Assembly: GCA_947625655.1 (NCBI GenBank)
Contig: CANQPD010000005.1
Coordinates: forward strand, 1 to 64,000
Direction of reading: 5' to 3'
From: an uncultured Dysosmobacter sp.
GTDB taxonomy: Bacteria > Bacillota > Clostridia > Oscillospirales > Oscillospiraceae
DNA length: 64,000 nt
A program made the position numbers and the translations under genes. The first letter of the stretch is position 1. Each line of letters opens with the position of its first letter. Shown here one piece after another: positions 1 through 7,492 of this stretch. The notes below the pieces were generated by a model that was not told the origin of the DNA, searched no databases, and was given only the letters and a program-made list of their open reading frames with translations.

Positions 1-71
1 GATGAGCTGAAAGGTTCATGTCCGGTGCTAACCGGGGGAAAATCCAGAGATTACTTCAAAGGATTACCTAT
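1..71 (+). mobile_element. 3' end of a group II intron (domains V and VI)
   Basis: The window opens inside a hairpin with a GAAA tetraloop (ATGAGCT-GAAA-GGTTCAT, with G-U pairs) followed by a 2-nt bulge and CCGGTGC, which is the shape of group II intron domain V. A second imperfect stem (ATCC/GGAT) carries an unpaired A a few bases before CTAT, as expected for the branch-point A and AY 3' terminus of domain VI. The catalytic AGC triad and any reverse transcriptase lie off the left edge. The exact 3' boundary, near 71, is inferred from the terminal CTAT. Confidence 0.6.
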
Positions 72-221
72 CGGAATTAATTATTCATTCCATAAAACTC
101 TCCTTTGTATATTTTACGATAACATTTTTTTCAGCGGTAGACAACCTACGCATCGTAGAGTATCTTTATTTACGAAATAGTAGGAATGGCAATCCATGTA
201 AACAATATTTTCACTTCTTTA

Positions 222-359
222 TCAAACCTGAGCATTTGCCGCGGGGTTGTCGGACCCGTAACCTTCCAGCAGGTTGATGACGCCCCACACCGCCAGACCA
301 GCGCCCAGAGCCATGACCAGAATCTTGAGAATGTCGATAGCAGAGTTGAAAAATTCCAT
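222..359 (-). CDS. Maff2-type small membrane protein, C-terminally shortened
   Basis: A 45-residue hydrophobic protein beginning MEFFNSAIDILKILVMALG and containing GVINLLEGYG, the hallmark of the Maff2 family encoded directly after virD4 in Tn1549/CTn-like conjugative elements. The ATG at 359 was chosen because GGAGG lies just upstream. Family members usually continue for another 20-25 residues with a second hydrophobic stretch. Here the frame stops right after the NPAANAQ segment, and the DNA between it and the group II intron no longer resembles the family, so the 3' part was probably lost by rearrangement. It probably acts in the membrane with the mating channel; its precise role is not known to me. 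Confidence 0.7.
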   Translation of the reverse strand: MEFFNSAIDILKILVMALGAGLAVWGVINLLEGYGSDNPAANAQV

Positions 360-444
360 ATACGTTCCTCCATTTTGTTTGTTGGTTTTGGGTACAAAAA
401 AAGCCGCCCACATTGGCGGCGCTTCGGGCCATCATGGCCCGAAG

Positions 445-1890
445 TTACACAAACTCGTCGCTGTCCAGATCGTCAAAATTCAACAGGTCAGCTTCTTCGT
501 CTGTGTCGGAGCCGTCCACCTCGTACACCGTGTATTCGTCCTCCGGCTTTAGTCTCAATGGCCGGTGGCGGAACAGGCTTTCCAAGTGGAAGGCGTTTTT
601 CTTTTTGTCAAACTCGGCTGTGTACTTGTAGTTGGGGTGCTTTTTCAAATCGTATTTGGGAGAAAAGAAGGGCGGAAGCCCTCGAAGCTGCAAGATGCAC
701 TTGTCTCCCGGCATGGTGGTGATCTCGCTGGTCGTCATCAGCTCCCGGCCAAGCCGCTGCATATTCTGGCTGTAACTCTCGGACTGACCCCGGCTGCGGC
801 CTTCGGTCTGCATGGAGATAGTGGCCTTGCCCAGCCAGTTTTCCGAAATATCCTTTAGGGTGGAAGCCTCCCGGCCTCCGAGGAACACGATACTGTCCAT
901 GTTTCCCATGATGGTTTCGGAATGGTCCTTGTACAGCGCCTTGCATTGGCTCATGGCCTGATAAAAGAGCGTCAGGCTGATCTCCCGGGAACGGATAACG
1001 GCAACGATTTTTTCCAGCCCCGGCACCTGTCCCGTGTTGGCCGCCTCGTCCCACAGCACCCGTACATGATGGGGCAGGCGTCCGCCATAGGTGTTGTCGG
1101 CCCGTTCACACAGAAGGTTGAACATCTGCGAGAAAGCGAGTGCCACAAGAAAGTTATAGGTGGTGTCCGTATCGCTGATAAGGAAAAACAGCGCCGATTT
1201 TTCATCCCCCAGCCGGTCAAGCTCCAGCTCGTCATAGGACATGATCTCCCGAAGCTGGGGAATGTCAAAGGGGGCAAGTCTGGCTCCGCAGCTAATCAGT
1301 ATGCTCTTAGCTGTCTTGCCGCTTGCCAGCTTGTACTTCTTATACTGCCTCACAGCGAAGTGCTGGGGACTCCGGCGCTCCAGCCCGTCAAACATATAGT
1401 CCACCGCGTTTTTGAAGGTTTCATCATCCTCCCGGACTTCCATGCTGTTTATCATTTCCACCAGCGTATTCATGTTGCGTTCTTCCTCCGGCCCCTCAAA
1501 TACGATGTAGGCCACAAGGGCGCAGTACAAAAGGGTTTCGGCTTTAGTCCAGAACTCGTCGCCCTCCTTGCCGTCGCCTTTGGTGTTGGCAATCAGGGCG
1601 GTAACGAATTTCAGCACGTCGCTTTCCGTTTTGATGTAGGCCAGCGGATTGTAGTGCATGGATTTGGAGAAATCGATACTATTGAACACCCGCACCTTAT
1701 ATTTCTCCCGTTGCAGGAACCGTCCGCATTGGTCGAGGGTGCCGCCCTTCGGGTCCACCACCACATACGAGGAATGGGCTTGAAGGAGCTGCGGGGTCAG
1801 CCAGAACCTTGTTTTGCCCGAACCGGACGAGCCGATAACGCAGGCGTTCAGGTTGCGGGCGTTGGCGGGTATCTTCGGGCGTGTGTTCAT
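445..1890 (-). CDS. VirD4/TraG-family type IV coupling protein, N-terminally truncated
   Basis: The cytoplasmic ATPase part of a coupling protein that delivers the relaxase-DNA complex to the conjugation channel. Walker A (GSSGSGKT) and the Walker B-like VLWDEAAN are intact, and family similarity runs to the acidic C-terminus. Similarity begins only at LIKPFVDPKF (about base 1959). The usual N-terminal transmembrane helices and ARWG region are missing and the space is occupied by an HTH gene. The open frame reaches 2115 but its first 50 codons overlap that gene and look non-coding. The first in-family ATG is at 1890 with a GGACGGAG-like site before it. Without the membrane anchor it is unlikely to support transfer. 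A second, complete coupling protein of another subfamily lies at 20450. Confidence 0.75.
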   Translation of the reverse strand: MNTRPKIPANARNLNACVIGSSGSGKTRFWLTPQLLQAHSSYVVVDPKGGTLDQCGRFLQREKYKVRVFNSIDFSKSMHYNPLAYIKTESDVLKFVTALIANTKGDGKEGDEFWTKAETLLYCALVAYIVFEGPEEERNMNTLVEMINSMEVREDDETFKNAVDYMFDGLERRSPQHFAVRQYKKYKLASGKTAKSILISCGARLAPFDIPQLREIMSYDELELDRLGDEKSALFFLISDTDTTYNFLVALAFSQMFNLLCERADNTYGGRLPHHVRVLWDEAANTGQVPGLEKIVAVIRSREISLTLFYQAMSQCKALYKDHSETIMGNMDSIVFLGGREASTLKDISENWLGKATISMQTEGRSRGQSESYSQNMQRLGRELMTTSEITTMPGDKCILQLRGLPPFFSPKYDLKKHPNYKYTAEFDKKKNAFHLESLFRHRPLRLKPEDEYTVYEVDGSDTDEEADLLNFDDLDSDEFV

Positions 1891-1960
1891 GGTAAGGAAC
1901 TCCGTCCCGGTCAGAATGACATTGTTCTGAAATTTGGGGTCTACAAACGGCTTTATAAGA

Positions 1961-2188
1961 TCAGTCTCCTCTCTCTGACTGCTGCTGATCCGGTATAAAC
2001 TCCACGATGTCATCCAGTTTGCAGTCCAGAGTTGTACATAGTTTTTCCAGTGTCGTAACCCGTACATCTTCATTCCGACCAAGTTTGGCCATGGCATTGG
2101 TGCTGAGTCCAGCAATGCGTGTCAATTCCGTTTTGCTCAAGTCTTTGTCGATAAGCATCTTCCAAAGTTTCTTATAGCTGATTGCCAT
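1961..2188 (-). CDS. YozG-like Cro/CI-family HTH regulator
   Basis: A 75-residue protein with one helix-turn-helix: MLIDKDLSKTELTRIAGLST followed by the recognition helix region NAMAKLGR and then VTTLEKLCTTLDCKLDDIVE, the pattern of YozG/Cro-like regulators. CAGGAG sits 8 nt before the ATG. It lies exactly where the 5' end of virD4 should be, with the degraded virD4 reading frame resuming after its stop, so it was inserted by recombination and may now drive the remnant genes. It could control itself, the neighbouring recombinase, or both through the palindrome at 2259-2299. The DNA-binding call is solid; the target is unknown. Confidence 0.75.
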   Translation of the reverse strand: MAISYKKLWKMLIDKDLSKTELTRIAGLSTNAMAKLGRNEDVRVTTLEKLCTTLDCKLDDIVEFIPDQQQSERGD

Positions 2189-2258
2189 TTTATAACTCCT
2201 GTCTCAGTAGAAAAATGATTAAGCTTCTTATACCAAATCATACTATAGCAGATAAAAT

Positions 2259-2299
2259 AATTCAAGCAGATCTTGAGAAACTCAAAATCTGCTTGAATT
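2259..2299 (-). terminator. Long palindrome between recombinase and HTH gene
   Basis: Perfect 13-bp arms AATTCAAGCAGAT / ATCTGCTTGAATT enclose a second 5-bp stem (TTGAG-AAA-CTCAA). On the minus strand, downstream of the recombinase gene, the hairpin is followed by TTATTTTATC, so it can act as an intrinsic terminator. Its symmetry also allows an operator for the adjacent HTH protein. Confidence 0.5.
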
Positions 2300-2398
2300 G
2301 TTTTGGGCTGAGATATAACTACACAAATCAAGGGTTCTTCTGCGAACAGGAAGGCAGCCATCTCTTGGCCATGCGAAAGAAACCATAATTCTATTGGT

Positions 2399-3082
2399 TC
2401 ATGTCCCATGCTCTCCCTTCAGTTCGCGCTTATACTTGTAATAGGTATTCCGGGCCAGACCGGTCAAGCGCATAATCTCGGCATCACTGAGATTACCGCC
2501 GAATTCCTTGGAGAGTTTTCTGACCACTTCTTTCGATTCAATGCTTTTCCTCGTGACGACGACACTGTTCTTCTGACGACCAATCTGCTTCCCATTCAGG
2601 CGTGCGGTTTCAATTCCTTCTCTGGTGCGCTGGTGCAGATCCTGGACTTCCTTTTCGGACTGCTCAAAGGCCAGTCGAATCTGCTCCTTGGCCAGTTCCA
2701 ACAGGTAACGATTGACACCTTCCAAGATGTAGTCCACATTGCTGCCGGTCAGTTGAACGTTGTTTTCCAATGCCTTCTTATAGGTCTCAGTATTGATGTG
2801 GGGTTCTTTCAGGTAAACAAGGTTTACCCCTTTTTGATATAGCTCTTCATAGGCGGCAAACCTTTCTTTGGCATCTCCACTCATACGGGAAACACTGTCA
2901 AAGACGATCTCATCCCCAGGCTGGATCCTGCGCATCAGTTTCAGCCATTCCGGCCGATCCAGCCGCGTCCTGGTAAAGACCTCTTGCACAATAACGGCGT
3001 CAGGATAAGCCGCCTTGATATTTCGGATCTGCCTCTCGATGCTTTGCTTGGGTTTCGATGTCCGACAGTAGCCATACCGCAT
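2399..3082 (-). CDS. Serine recombinase (resolvase/invertase type)
   Basis: A 227-residue small serine recombinase. The catalytic N-terminal domain starts RYGYCRTSKPKQSIERQI, with the nucleophile serine in RTS. It contains the usual VFDSVSRMSGD segment with conserved arginine and the long E helix (LELAKEQIRLAFEQSEKEV). The C-terminus (SDAEIMRLTGLARNTYYKYK) is the HTH domain. Length matches resolvases and DNA invertases (180-230 aa), not the 500-residue large integrases, so it probably resolves or inverts DNA rather than integrating the whole element. An inverted repeat lies just upstream of the gene at 3121-3144. The start at 3082 gives the canonical N-terminus. Confidence 0.88.
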   Translation of the reverse strand: MRYGYCRTSKPKQSIERQIRNIKAAYPDAVIVQEVFTRTRLDRPEWLKLMRRIQPGDEIVFDSVSRMSGDAKERFAAYEELYQKGVNLVYLKEPHINTETYKKALENNVQLTGSNVDYILEGVNRYLLELAKEQIRLAFEQSEKEVQDLHQRTREGIETARLNGKQIGRQKNSVVVTRKSIESKEVVRKLSKEFGGNLSDAEIMRLTGLARNTYYKYKRELKGEHGT

Positions 3083-3120
3083 CTTTATCTACCTCCGTAC
3101 AGCGTATTGTTGTTAAGACT

Positions 3121-3144
3121 CGATGGTCTCAATATAGACCATCG
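3121..3144. repeat. Inverted repeat upstream of the serine recombinase
   Basis: CGATGGTCT and AGACCATCG form perfect 9-bp arms around a 6-bp spacer, about 40 bp upstream of the recombinase start. Its position and symmetry fit a subsite for the recombinase or an operator. On the plus strand it is followed by TTTT, so a weak terminator is another reading. Confidence 0.45.
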
Positions 3145-3158
3145 TTTTAACTAGTACT

Positions 3159-3329
3159 ATGATTTACGCCAAGATCGATCTTTCAGCAACAAAGATTGAG
3201 ACACTTCAAAGGCAGGTTTATTTTGATACTGTGAGGGAGCGATTCAACCAGCAGTTCAATGACAAACGCGTGTGGATGCAGTACGATTGGAGCAACGGTG
3301 AAGCACTTTTGGTGTTAATAGTAGTCTGA
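3159..3329 (+). CDS. Short ORF, possibly the tail of a lost gene
   Basis: A 56-codon frame below the ORF-track cutoff encoding a charged sequence (YFDTVRERFNQQFNDKR), ending 23 nt before the next gene. The residue mix looks protein-like. There is no ribosome binding site before the ATG, so it may be the 3' remnant of a truncated gene rather than a working one. No family recognised. Confidence 0.25.
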   Translation: MIYAKIDLSATKIETLQRQVYFDTVRERFNQQFNDKRVWMQYDWSNGEALLVLIVV

Positions 3330-3352
3330 TGTCGTTCAAGGAGGTATGCACT

Positions 3353-3994
3353 ATGAACATGAAAGATGCATTCCGTTTTCAAAACAAACTCAAAAACCTG
3401 ATGTGTGAGGCCACCAGCATCCTGCAGGACCGGCGCAACATTGTCAAAGTCAAAACCACCCATCTGCGCAGTAAGGTCATGTCGGATGCCCTGGATGCCG
3501 TGGTGGAGGAGACTGCGCCCAGCGAGTATGCCGGGCACGCCAACGAGGTGGCGGCCTTCATCATGCTTTTGATGGAGGAGCGGGAGAATCTGAGCAAAGC
3601 CATTCATGCGGCCAAGAGCGGACTGGATCTGGATATGGACAGCGAGGTCGGCCTGAACCGGCAGCGCCAGGAACTGGCCGAAGTTTTCCGGCATATGACC
3701 ACGCTCCGCAACAGCGAAAAGACCATCGCCAGCGGCGGATCCGGATTCCGCTTCAATGGTGAGGGCAACCAGGTTTCTTATCGGTGTGACGCTACCCAGG
3801 TCACCACCATCGACTTCGACCGGAACAAGATCCGGGGCATGGCCACGGCGCTGAGCAAGAAGGCAGACGAGATCTCCATGGCCTTGGATAAGTGCCTGGT
3901 CAATACCGAGGTGGCCTACGAAGCTCCTTTTGATATCAACGACAGCTTCGAGGAGATCCTCAACGACTTCATTGAAAAGGCGGCAGTTGCATAA
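3353..3994 (+). CDS. Conserved mobile-element protein of unknown function
   Basis: A 213-residue, mostly helical, charged protein starting MNMKDAFRFQNKLKNLM. The ATG at 3353 is preferred over the upstream ATG at 3329 because AAGGAGGT lies 8 nt before it. There is no signal peptide, membrane segment or recognisable catalytic motif; the middle is rich in Glu/Lys helices (LLMEERENLSKAIHAAKSGL). I recall similar proteins in clostridial conjugative elements but no assigned function. It stands alone on the plus strand, followed by a small stem-loop (CCACAC/GTGTGG at 4004-4021). Confidence 0.7.
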   Translation: MNMKDAFRFQNKLKNLMCEATSILQDRRNIVKVKTTHLRSKVMSDALDAVVEETAPSEYAGHANEVAAFIMLLMEERENLSKAIHAAKSGLDLDMDSEVGLNRQRQELAEVFRHMTTLRNSEKTIASGGSGFRFNGEGNQVSYRCDATQVTTIDFDRNKIRGMATALSKKADEISMALDKCLVNTEVAYEAPFDINDSFEEILNDFIEKAAVA

Positions 3995-4357
3995 CTTTCC
4001 GAACCACACTTTCGGGTGTGGTGGGCGTGGCAGAATGGATAGGTCGTGATGATCGGTTCAGGCGCAGATGAATTATGAGGCTGCGCAACTCCGGCAGATT
4101 ACGGACAGCATTTGCATGAATGTGAAATGAGCTCATAACTCATGATGAAAGGAACGCCAGGCGTTTCCCTCCGCGTTCAGCGCATTGCCGCCATTTCTTC
4201 CACACGTTTACCCTTAAATGCAGAATTCAATCTTACGCTCCCTTGGTACACATAGTAATGATGTGAAAATCTTTTTTCAAGTCGCTTGCTCACCTGGGGC
4301 AGGGCAGTGGCCTGGTTGGGCCACTGCAGGACCGAGGATGGACAGGCGGATAAGGGT
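3995..4357. other. Gene-free stretch with stem-loops
   Basis: No credible gene is seen. It contains the CCACAC/GTGTGG hairpin right after the preceding gene, a GGAACGCC/GGCGTTTCC hairpin near 4150-4170, and a CAGTGGCC/GGCCACTG inverted repeat near 4303-4325 downstream of the XRE gene. None is followed by a clear T-run on the relevant strand. Confidence 0.4.
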
Positions 4358-4696
4358 CTAAGCGGTTTTGAAGTTCTGCCATGCCCACTGCACCTGAAGA
4401 AATTCTCCGATAAAATGACCTGAGCAGCAGACGGCTGCCTGCTGCTCGAAAGAGACGATATGAGAAGTGGGGATGATGATTTCATTCATTGGCACCTGGA
4501 ACAAAGCGCTCAGTGCGTAGAGATTATCTACGCTGGGAAGACTCTGCCCGCGCTGCCATTTGTAGATGGCCTGCGGCTCCTCAAATCCGAAATAGTGCTG
4601 GAGATCTCGGACTGTCAGGCCGCGATCCTTTCGGAGCCGGCAAATATTCGCTCCGGTGGCCACAGGATCGATCACAGGAAACTGAATCATGGACAT
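4358..4696 (-). CDS. XRE-family transcriptional regulator
   Basis: A 112-residue protein with an N-terminal HTH: GANICRLRKDRGLTVRDLQH, then FGFEEPQAIYKWQRGQSLPS (recognition helix with the conserved YKWQRG) and VDNLYALSALFQVPMNEIII. This is the common XRE layout, followed by a short C-terminal tail. The ATG at 4696 is preferred because GGAGG is 8 nt upstream. It is divergent from the small operon at 4822, and two near-identical 14-bp repeats lie in the shared upstream region, suggesting it regulates both directions. DNA binding is well supported; the inducer and targets are unknown. Confidence 0.8.
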   Translation of the reverse strand: MSMIQFPVIDPVATGANICRLRKDRGLTVRDLQHYFGFEEPQAIYKWQRGQSLPSVDNLYALSALFQVPMNEIIIPTSHIVSFEQQAAVCCSGHFIGEFLQVQWAWQNFKTA

Positions 4697-4740
4697 ATGG
4701 ATCGCCTCCATTCATCAGGATGATTTCCGCCGCAGCGGAG

Positions 4741-4773
4741 TATTTCAGAATACCCGATATATTTCGGAATGGC
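4741..4773. promoter_or_regulatory. Tandem repeats, candidate XRE operator
   Basis: TATTTCAGAATACC (4741) and TATTTCGGAATGGC (4760) match at 11 of 14 positions, start 19 bp apart (roughly two helical turns) and sit in the divergent intergenic region of the XRE gene. This is a typical arrangement for cooperative repressor sites. Confidence 0.4.
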
Positions 4774-4821
4774 AAGCGATTTTGAACATTTGTAATGAGA
4801 TTGTCATATAGGAGGCGTTCG

Positions 4822-5181
4822 TTGAAACAAACAGACTTTTATCAGGATATTGAGCGGTTCTCACTGCTGAATGCCTACTACGCATACATGGATACAGATG
4901 CGTATCTGGCTGACCAGCTTTTTATCAAGCACCAGGTGCGGGTCCATTTTCGAGAGGAATATGCGCGGGATGGTTTTCCATACCGGGTCATCTTCTGCCA
5001 TGTACGAAAGCGGGATCAGGAGCGTTTCCTTGCGGCACTGAATGAATTACCAGGTAAAATGATGCTGCTCGGCTATACAGACTATCTGGATGCCTGCCAT
5101 GCCATTCGGGGGAACCGAAAATCGCATAATGAGAAGGAAGTGACAGACTGTGATGCAGTTCGTACCACTGAACAAGCGTAG
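4822..5181 (+). CDS. Conserved mobile-element protein of unknown function
   Basis: A 119-residue protein beginning (TTG start) with KQTDFYQDIERFSLLNAYYA. TTG at 4822 was chosen because AGGAGG lies 6 nt upstream, whereas the ATG at 4795 has no such site. The sequence is aromatic-rich and helical with a basic-acidic segment (VRVHFREEYARDGFPYRVIF). There is no signal peptide or known catalytic motif. Its 3' end overlaps the next small ORF by 29 nt, so the two are probably translationally coupled. It resembles proteins of this gene cluster in other clostridial elements, but I know no function. Confidence 0.65.
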   Translation: MKQTDFYQDIERFSLLNAYYAYMDTDAYLADQLFIKHQVRVHFREEYARDGFPYRVIFCHVRKRDQERFLAALNELPGKMMLLGYTDYLDACHAIRGNRKSHNEKEVTDCDAVRTTEQA

Positions 5182-5326
5182 CAAGAAGGCGCAGCGGGAA
5201 TTTTACGCCCAAAAGCGCGGCTCCTGGCATGGAGTGAACCCAATTTCCCGGACTGTACAGAGCAGGAAGGCTTATGACAGAGCAAGAGTTAAACAATCGG
5301 ATTACCGAAATCCTGAAGGTATCTGA
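5153..5326 (+). CDS. Small basic mobile-element protein
   Basis: A 57-codon gene missed by the ORF track. The product starts MQFVPLNKRSKKAQREFYAQ and is strongly basic, with a GSWHGVNPISRTVQS segment that recurs in small hypothetical proteins next to the KQTDFYQD-type gene in Firmicutes elements. GAAGGAAG lies upstream and it overlaps both neighbours, as expected in a compact operon. The basic character suggests nucleic-acid contact, but that is speculation. Confidence 0.55.
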   Translation: MQFVPLNKRSKKAQREFYAQKRGSWHGVNPISRTVQSRKAYDRARVKQSDYRNPEGI

Positions 5327-5651
5327 AAAAGATGCGCGGCTGTGTCAGACCTCGGGTGGACGTCGGACTGGCAGGCAATACCGGCGCATACAAAGGGTCA
5401 GACACGATGATCGACTTCTGTTTCTTATTCAACACAGCGGATATGCGCCAAACATAGGGTATATCATCGGAGATTATGAAGAGAAAACGACTCTGCTTCA
5501 TTCCGGCCTTCACATCAAGTACATGAAATCCAGCAGTCGGCAGCAGTATCTGAAGCGGAGGGCGAATCGCAAGGTTCGTAAATATCACACTCTACCAAAG
5601 AAGGGCAACCAGTATCGCAAAGTGTTCGAATACTGGTGGACACTCTATTGA
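5274..5651 (+). CDS. Hypothetical protein, probably frameshifted in the middle
   Basis: A 125-residue frame whose two ends look genuine: MTEQELNNRITEILKVSE after an AGGAAGG site, and a C-terminus RKVFEYWWTLY preceded by a basic KSSSRQQYLKRRANRKV block. The middle is unusually Arg-rich, while the +1 frame over the same bases reads a more protein-like VDVGLAGNTGAYKGSDTM. This suggests compensating indels or a fusion of two small genes. An internal ATG at 5523 could start the C-terminal 42-residue unit on its own. Function unknown. Confidence 0.45.
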   Translation: MTEQELNNRITEILKVSEKDARLCQTSGGRRTGRQYRRIQRVRHDDRLLFLIQHSGYAPNIGYIIGDYEEKTTLLHSGLHIKYMKSSSRQQYLKRRANRKVRKYHTLPKKGNQYRKVFEYWWTLY

Positions 5652-5695
5652 ACAAGCAATGACACCGACAAAAATGAATGCGAAGTAAATATCCG

Positions 5696-6943
5696 CTATT
5701 CTTTTTCGATGTCCTCCGCTTCATTTTTGGGCTTCAGGCTCAGTACAAAATCCGTCAATAGAATGGCATTGAGAGCCGCTTTCTGCGAAGGGTACTTGAT
5801 GTACCAGCTATGGGCCACTCCGTTTCTGTTGGGAATACCATCCACGACATCATTAACACTGTAGCATTGGCCAAAAATCAGATTATTAAAGAAGTCACTG
5901 AACACCTCATCATAGCCGTTTTCATCCACTAAATCCTTACATTTTTCTTTGAATTTCTTCTCGTTTTTTCCTACCTTGGACTTGATAATCCCCTCCCACA
6001 TGGTAGCCAGAAAGGGTATCACTAAGGCATACTCCTTTCGGAGATAAGCATCAAGAGTCTGGCCAAGTGCCTTTTTGAAATAAGGTTCGATCTCCGAATC
6101 GTTCCATTTCTTCTTGATACGCTTGATTTCGGCCTTGGTGTAGTGGGATAGGATGGCCGTATCTATCCGTTTTTCACATCGCTTGCTTACAGTTGCACCT
6201 ATTTTACTGGAAGCGATGATTTCGTTTATCTCGTCAAACAGCATATCACCCGCCAGGGTAGAGGCGTATGGGAACCATCTGGCCTGATACATGACCTGCA
6301 GGTGCAGTTTTTGAAGCTCCCTGTATCGCTCCTCCTCCAGCCGACGTTCTGTGTCCCAGCGTTCCCAAATGCGGGTCAGCGGGGAGATGTCCACCGTCTG
6401 CAACCAATCCAAGAAGGGAGATTGAACAGTGGCAAGGGCGGAAGAATAGGCATCCAGCACACCTTGGATATTTGTCATATAGTTGGGGGGCTGAACTCTT
6501 TCGATGTTATTGGCGAACTGGAGTGCCGCTGTGTCTAACTGTAAGTTGGACATTTGAAGTGCTGCCAAACCCATCGGCTCGGCAAATCTTGTGGCTACTT
6601 CTGTGGCTGCCATAACTGTTGGATTCTGAGTAGCATCGAGTGCAGCAGTCAGTGTTCCTTCCGGCTGACGAGCCATCTCGGCTGCAGCTATTACTGTGGG
6701 GTTCAGCACGCTGTGAGCCGGAATCTGGCAATTCATGATTTGGCTGTTAATTGCGTATAACCGCTCCAGAGGCATCACCATGGCTTTGATGCGTTCCTGC
6801 GTCTCAAGAATAGGAGGTATATGTTTGGTGAGCCTTTGAGTTAGCTCAACTTGTTTTCTGAGTTCTTGAGGAATAGGATTGTATGGATTATGCTTACTCA
6901 AAGATTTCACTTCATTTCTTTTTATAGTTACCAGCATAAACAC
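5696..6943 (-). CDS. HEPN-motif protein, candidate abortive-infection factor
   Basis: A 415-residue soluble protein. The N-terminal half is helical and Ala-rich with repeated AATE/AEMA segments. A basic helical region follows (HYTKAEIKRIKKKWND), then a C-terminal domain ending GIPNRNGVAHSWYIKYPSQK. RNGVAH fits the R-x4-H motif (with polar residue after R) that forms the RNase site of HEPN domains, found in toxins and abortive-infection proteins. Length and domain order do not match a family I can name. It lies beside the DUF262/type I restriction island, which supports a defence role. The GTG at 6943 is taken as start; ATG at 6937 or TTG nearby are possible. Confidence 0.55.
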   Translation of the reverse strand: MFMLVTIKRNEVKSLSKHNPYNPIPQELRKQVELTQRLTKHIPPILETQERIKAMVMPLERLYAINSQIMNCQIPAHSVLNPTVIAAAEMARQPEGTLTAALDATQNPTVMAATEVATRFAEPMGLAALQMSNLQLDTAALQFANNIERVQPPNYMTNIQGVLDAYSSALATVQSPFLDWLQTVDISPLTRIWERWDTERRLEEERYRELQKLHLQVMYQARWFPYASTLAGDMLFDEINEIIASSKIGATVSKRCEKRIDTAILSHYTKAEIKRIKKKWNDSEIEPYFKKALGQTLDAYLRKEYALVIPFLATMWEGIIKSKVGKNEKKFKEKCKDLVDENGYDEVFSDFFNNLIFGQCYSVNDVVDGIPNRNGVAHSWYIKYPSQKAALNAILLTDFVLSLKPKNEAEDIEKE

Positions 6944-7348
6944 TGTATCTTTGTGCTTAGCTGCTTCTAGCTGCGGGCTCGCACTTCCGGCTTTTCAAGG
7001 TAAATATGACTTTACGATACTAAGTTTCATATTCGAAATGAACGATGAAGACAAAGACGATCAACTGTAACAAGTTGGTCGCTTTTGCCTTGATTGTGTT
7101 CGAGAGACAGTTAGTGTGCTGCCCGATGATGTTATTAGCATAGCGCTCTTATCTTGAGTATGTCAATGCCTCTATGCAGACGAAGCGTTCTCTCTTCATT
7201 GTGATTGATGGTAAACGATATATTGTATGATGAGAGGAAGATGCGAAACACATTGTAGAGGAATTGGAACGGCAGACCTTGCTGCGTGCGAACACGTTTT
7301 GCTGGAAAGAAAAAACTTAATCCTCCCCATGGATGCCAATATTACTCT

Positions 7349-7471
7349 AGTGCAGTCATTTGGGCCGCCAGTAACCAAATCACTGCGAGAACCAGTGCGA
7401 CTACATTTAGTCCCGAGGCGGTGGTTTCCCGTGCACAGGCTATGACCTTCCTGTATCGAGAACGGACTTGA
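7349..7471 (+). pseudogene. Fossil of an S-layer homology (SLH) repeat
   Basis: The plus-strand frame reads AVIWAASNQITARTSATTFS followed by PEAVVSRAQAMTFLYR, an unmistakable SLH repeat (wall-binding module; usual form AVxWAxxxGITxGTSATTFSP...RAQxVTFLYR). Only one repeat survives, the conserved Gly is Arg, and no start or upstream domains remain. This is debris of a surface-protein gene left by rearrangement. Confidence 0.65.
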
Positions 7472-7492
7472 TCAGCAAAACAAAATGATGAT

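Noticed and set aside
4020-4100. tRNA-like opening GTGGGCGTGGCAGAATGG
   Set aside because: No cloverleaf can be closed: acceptor and T arms are missing.
4782-4810. TTGAAC-N17-CATATA as promoter of the 4822 gene
   Set aside because: The -10 abuts the RBS, so the start site would fall inside or after the ribosome binding site.
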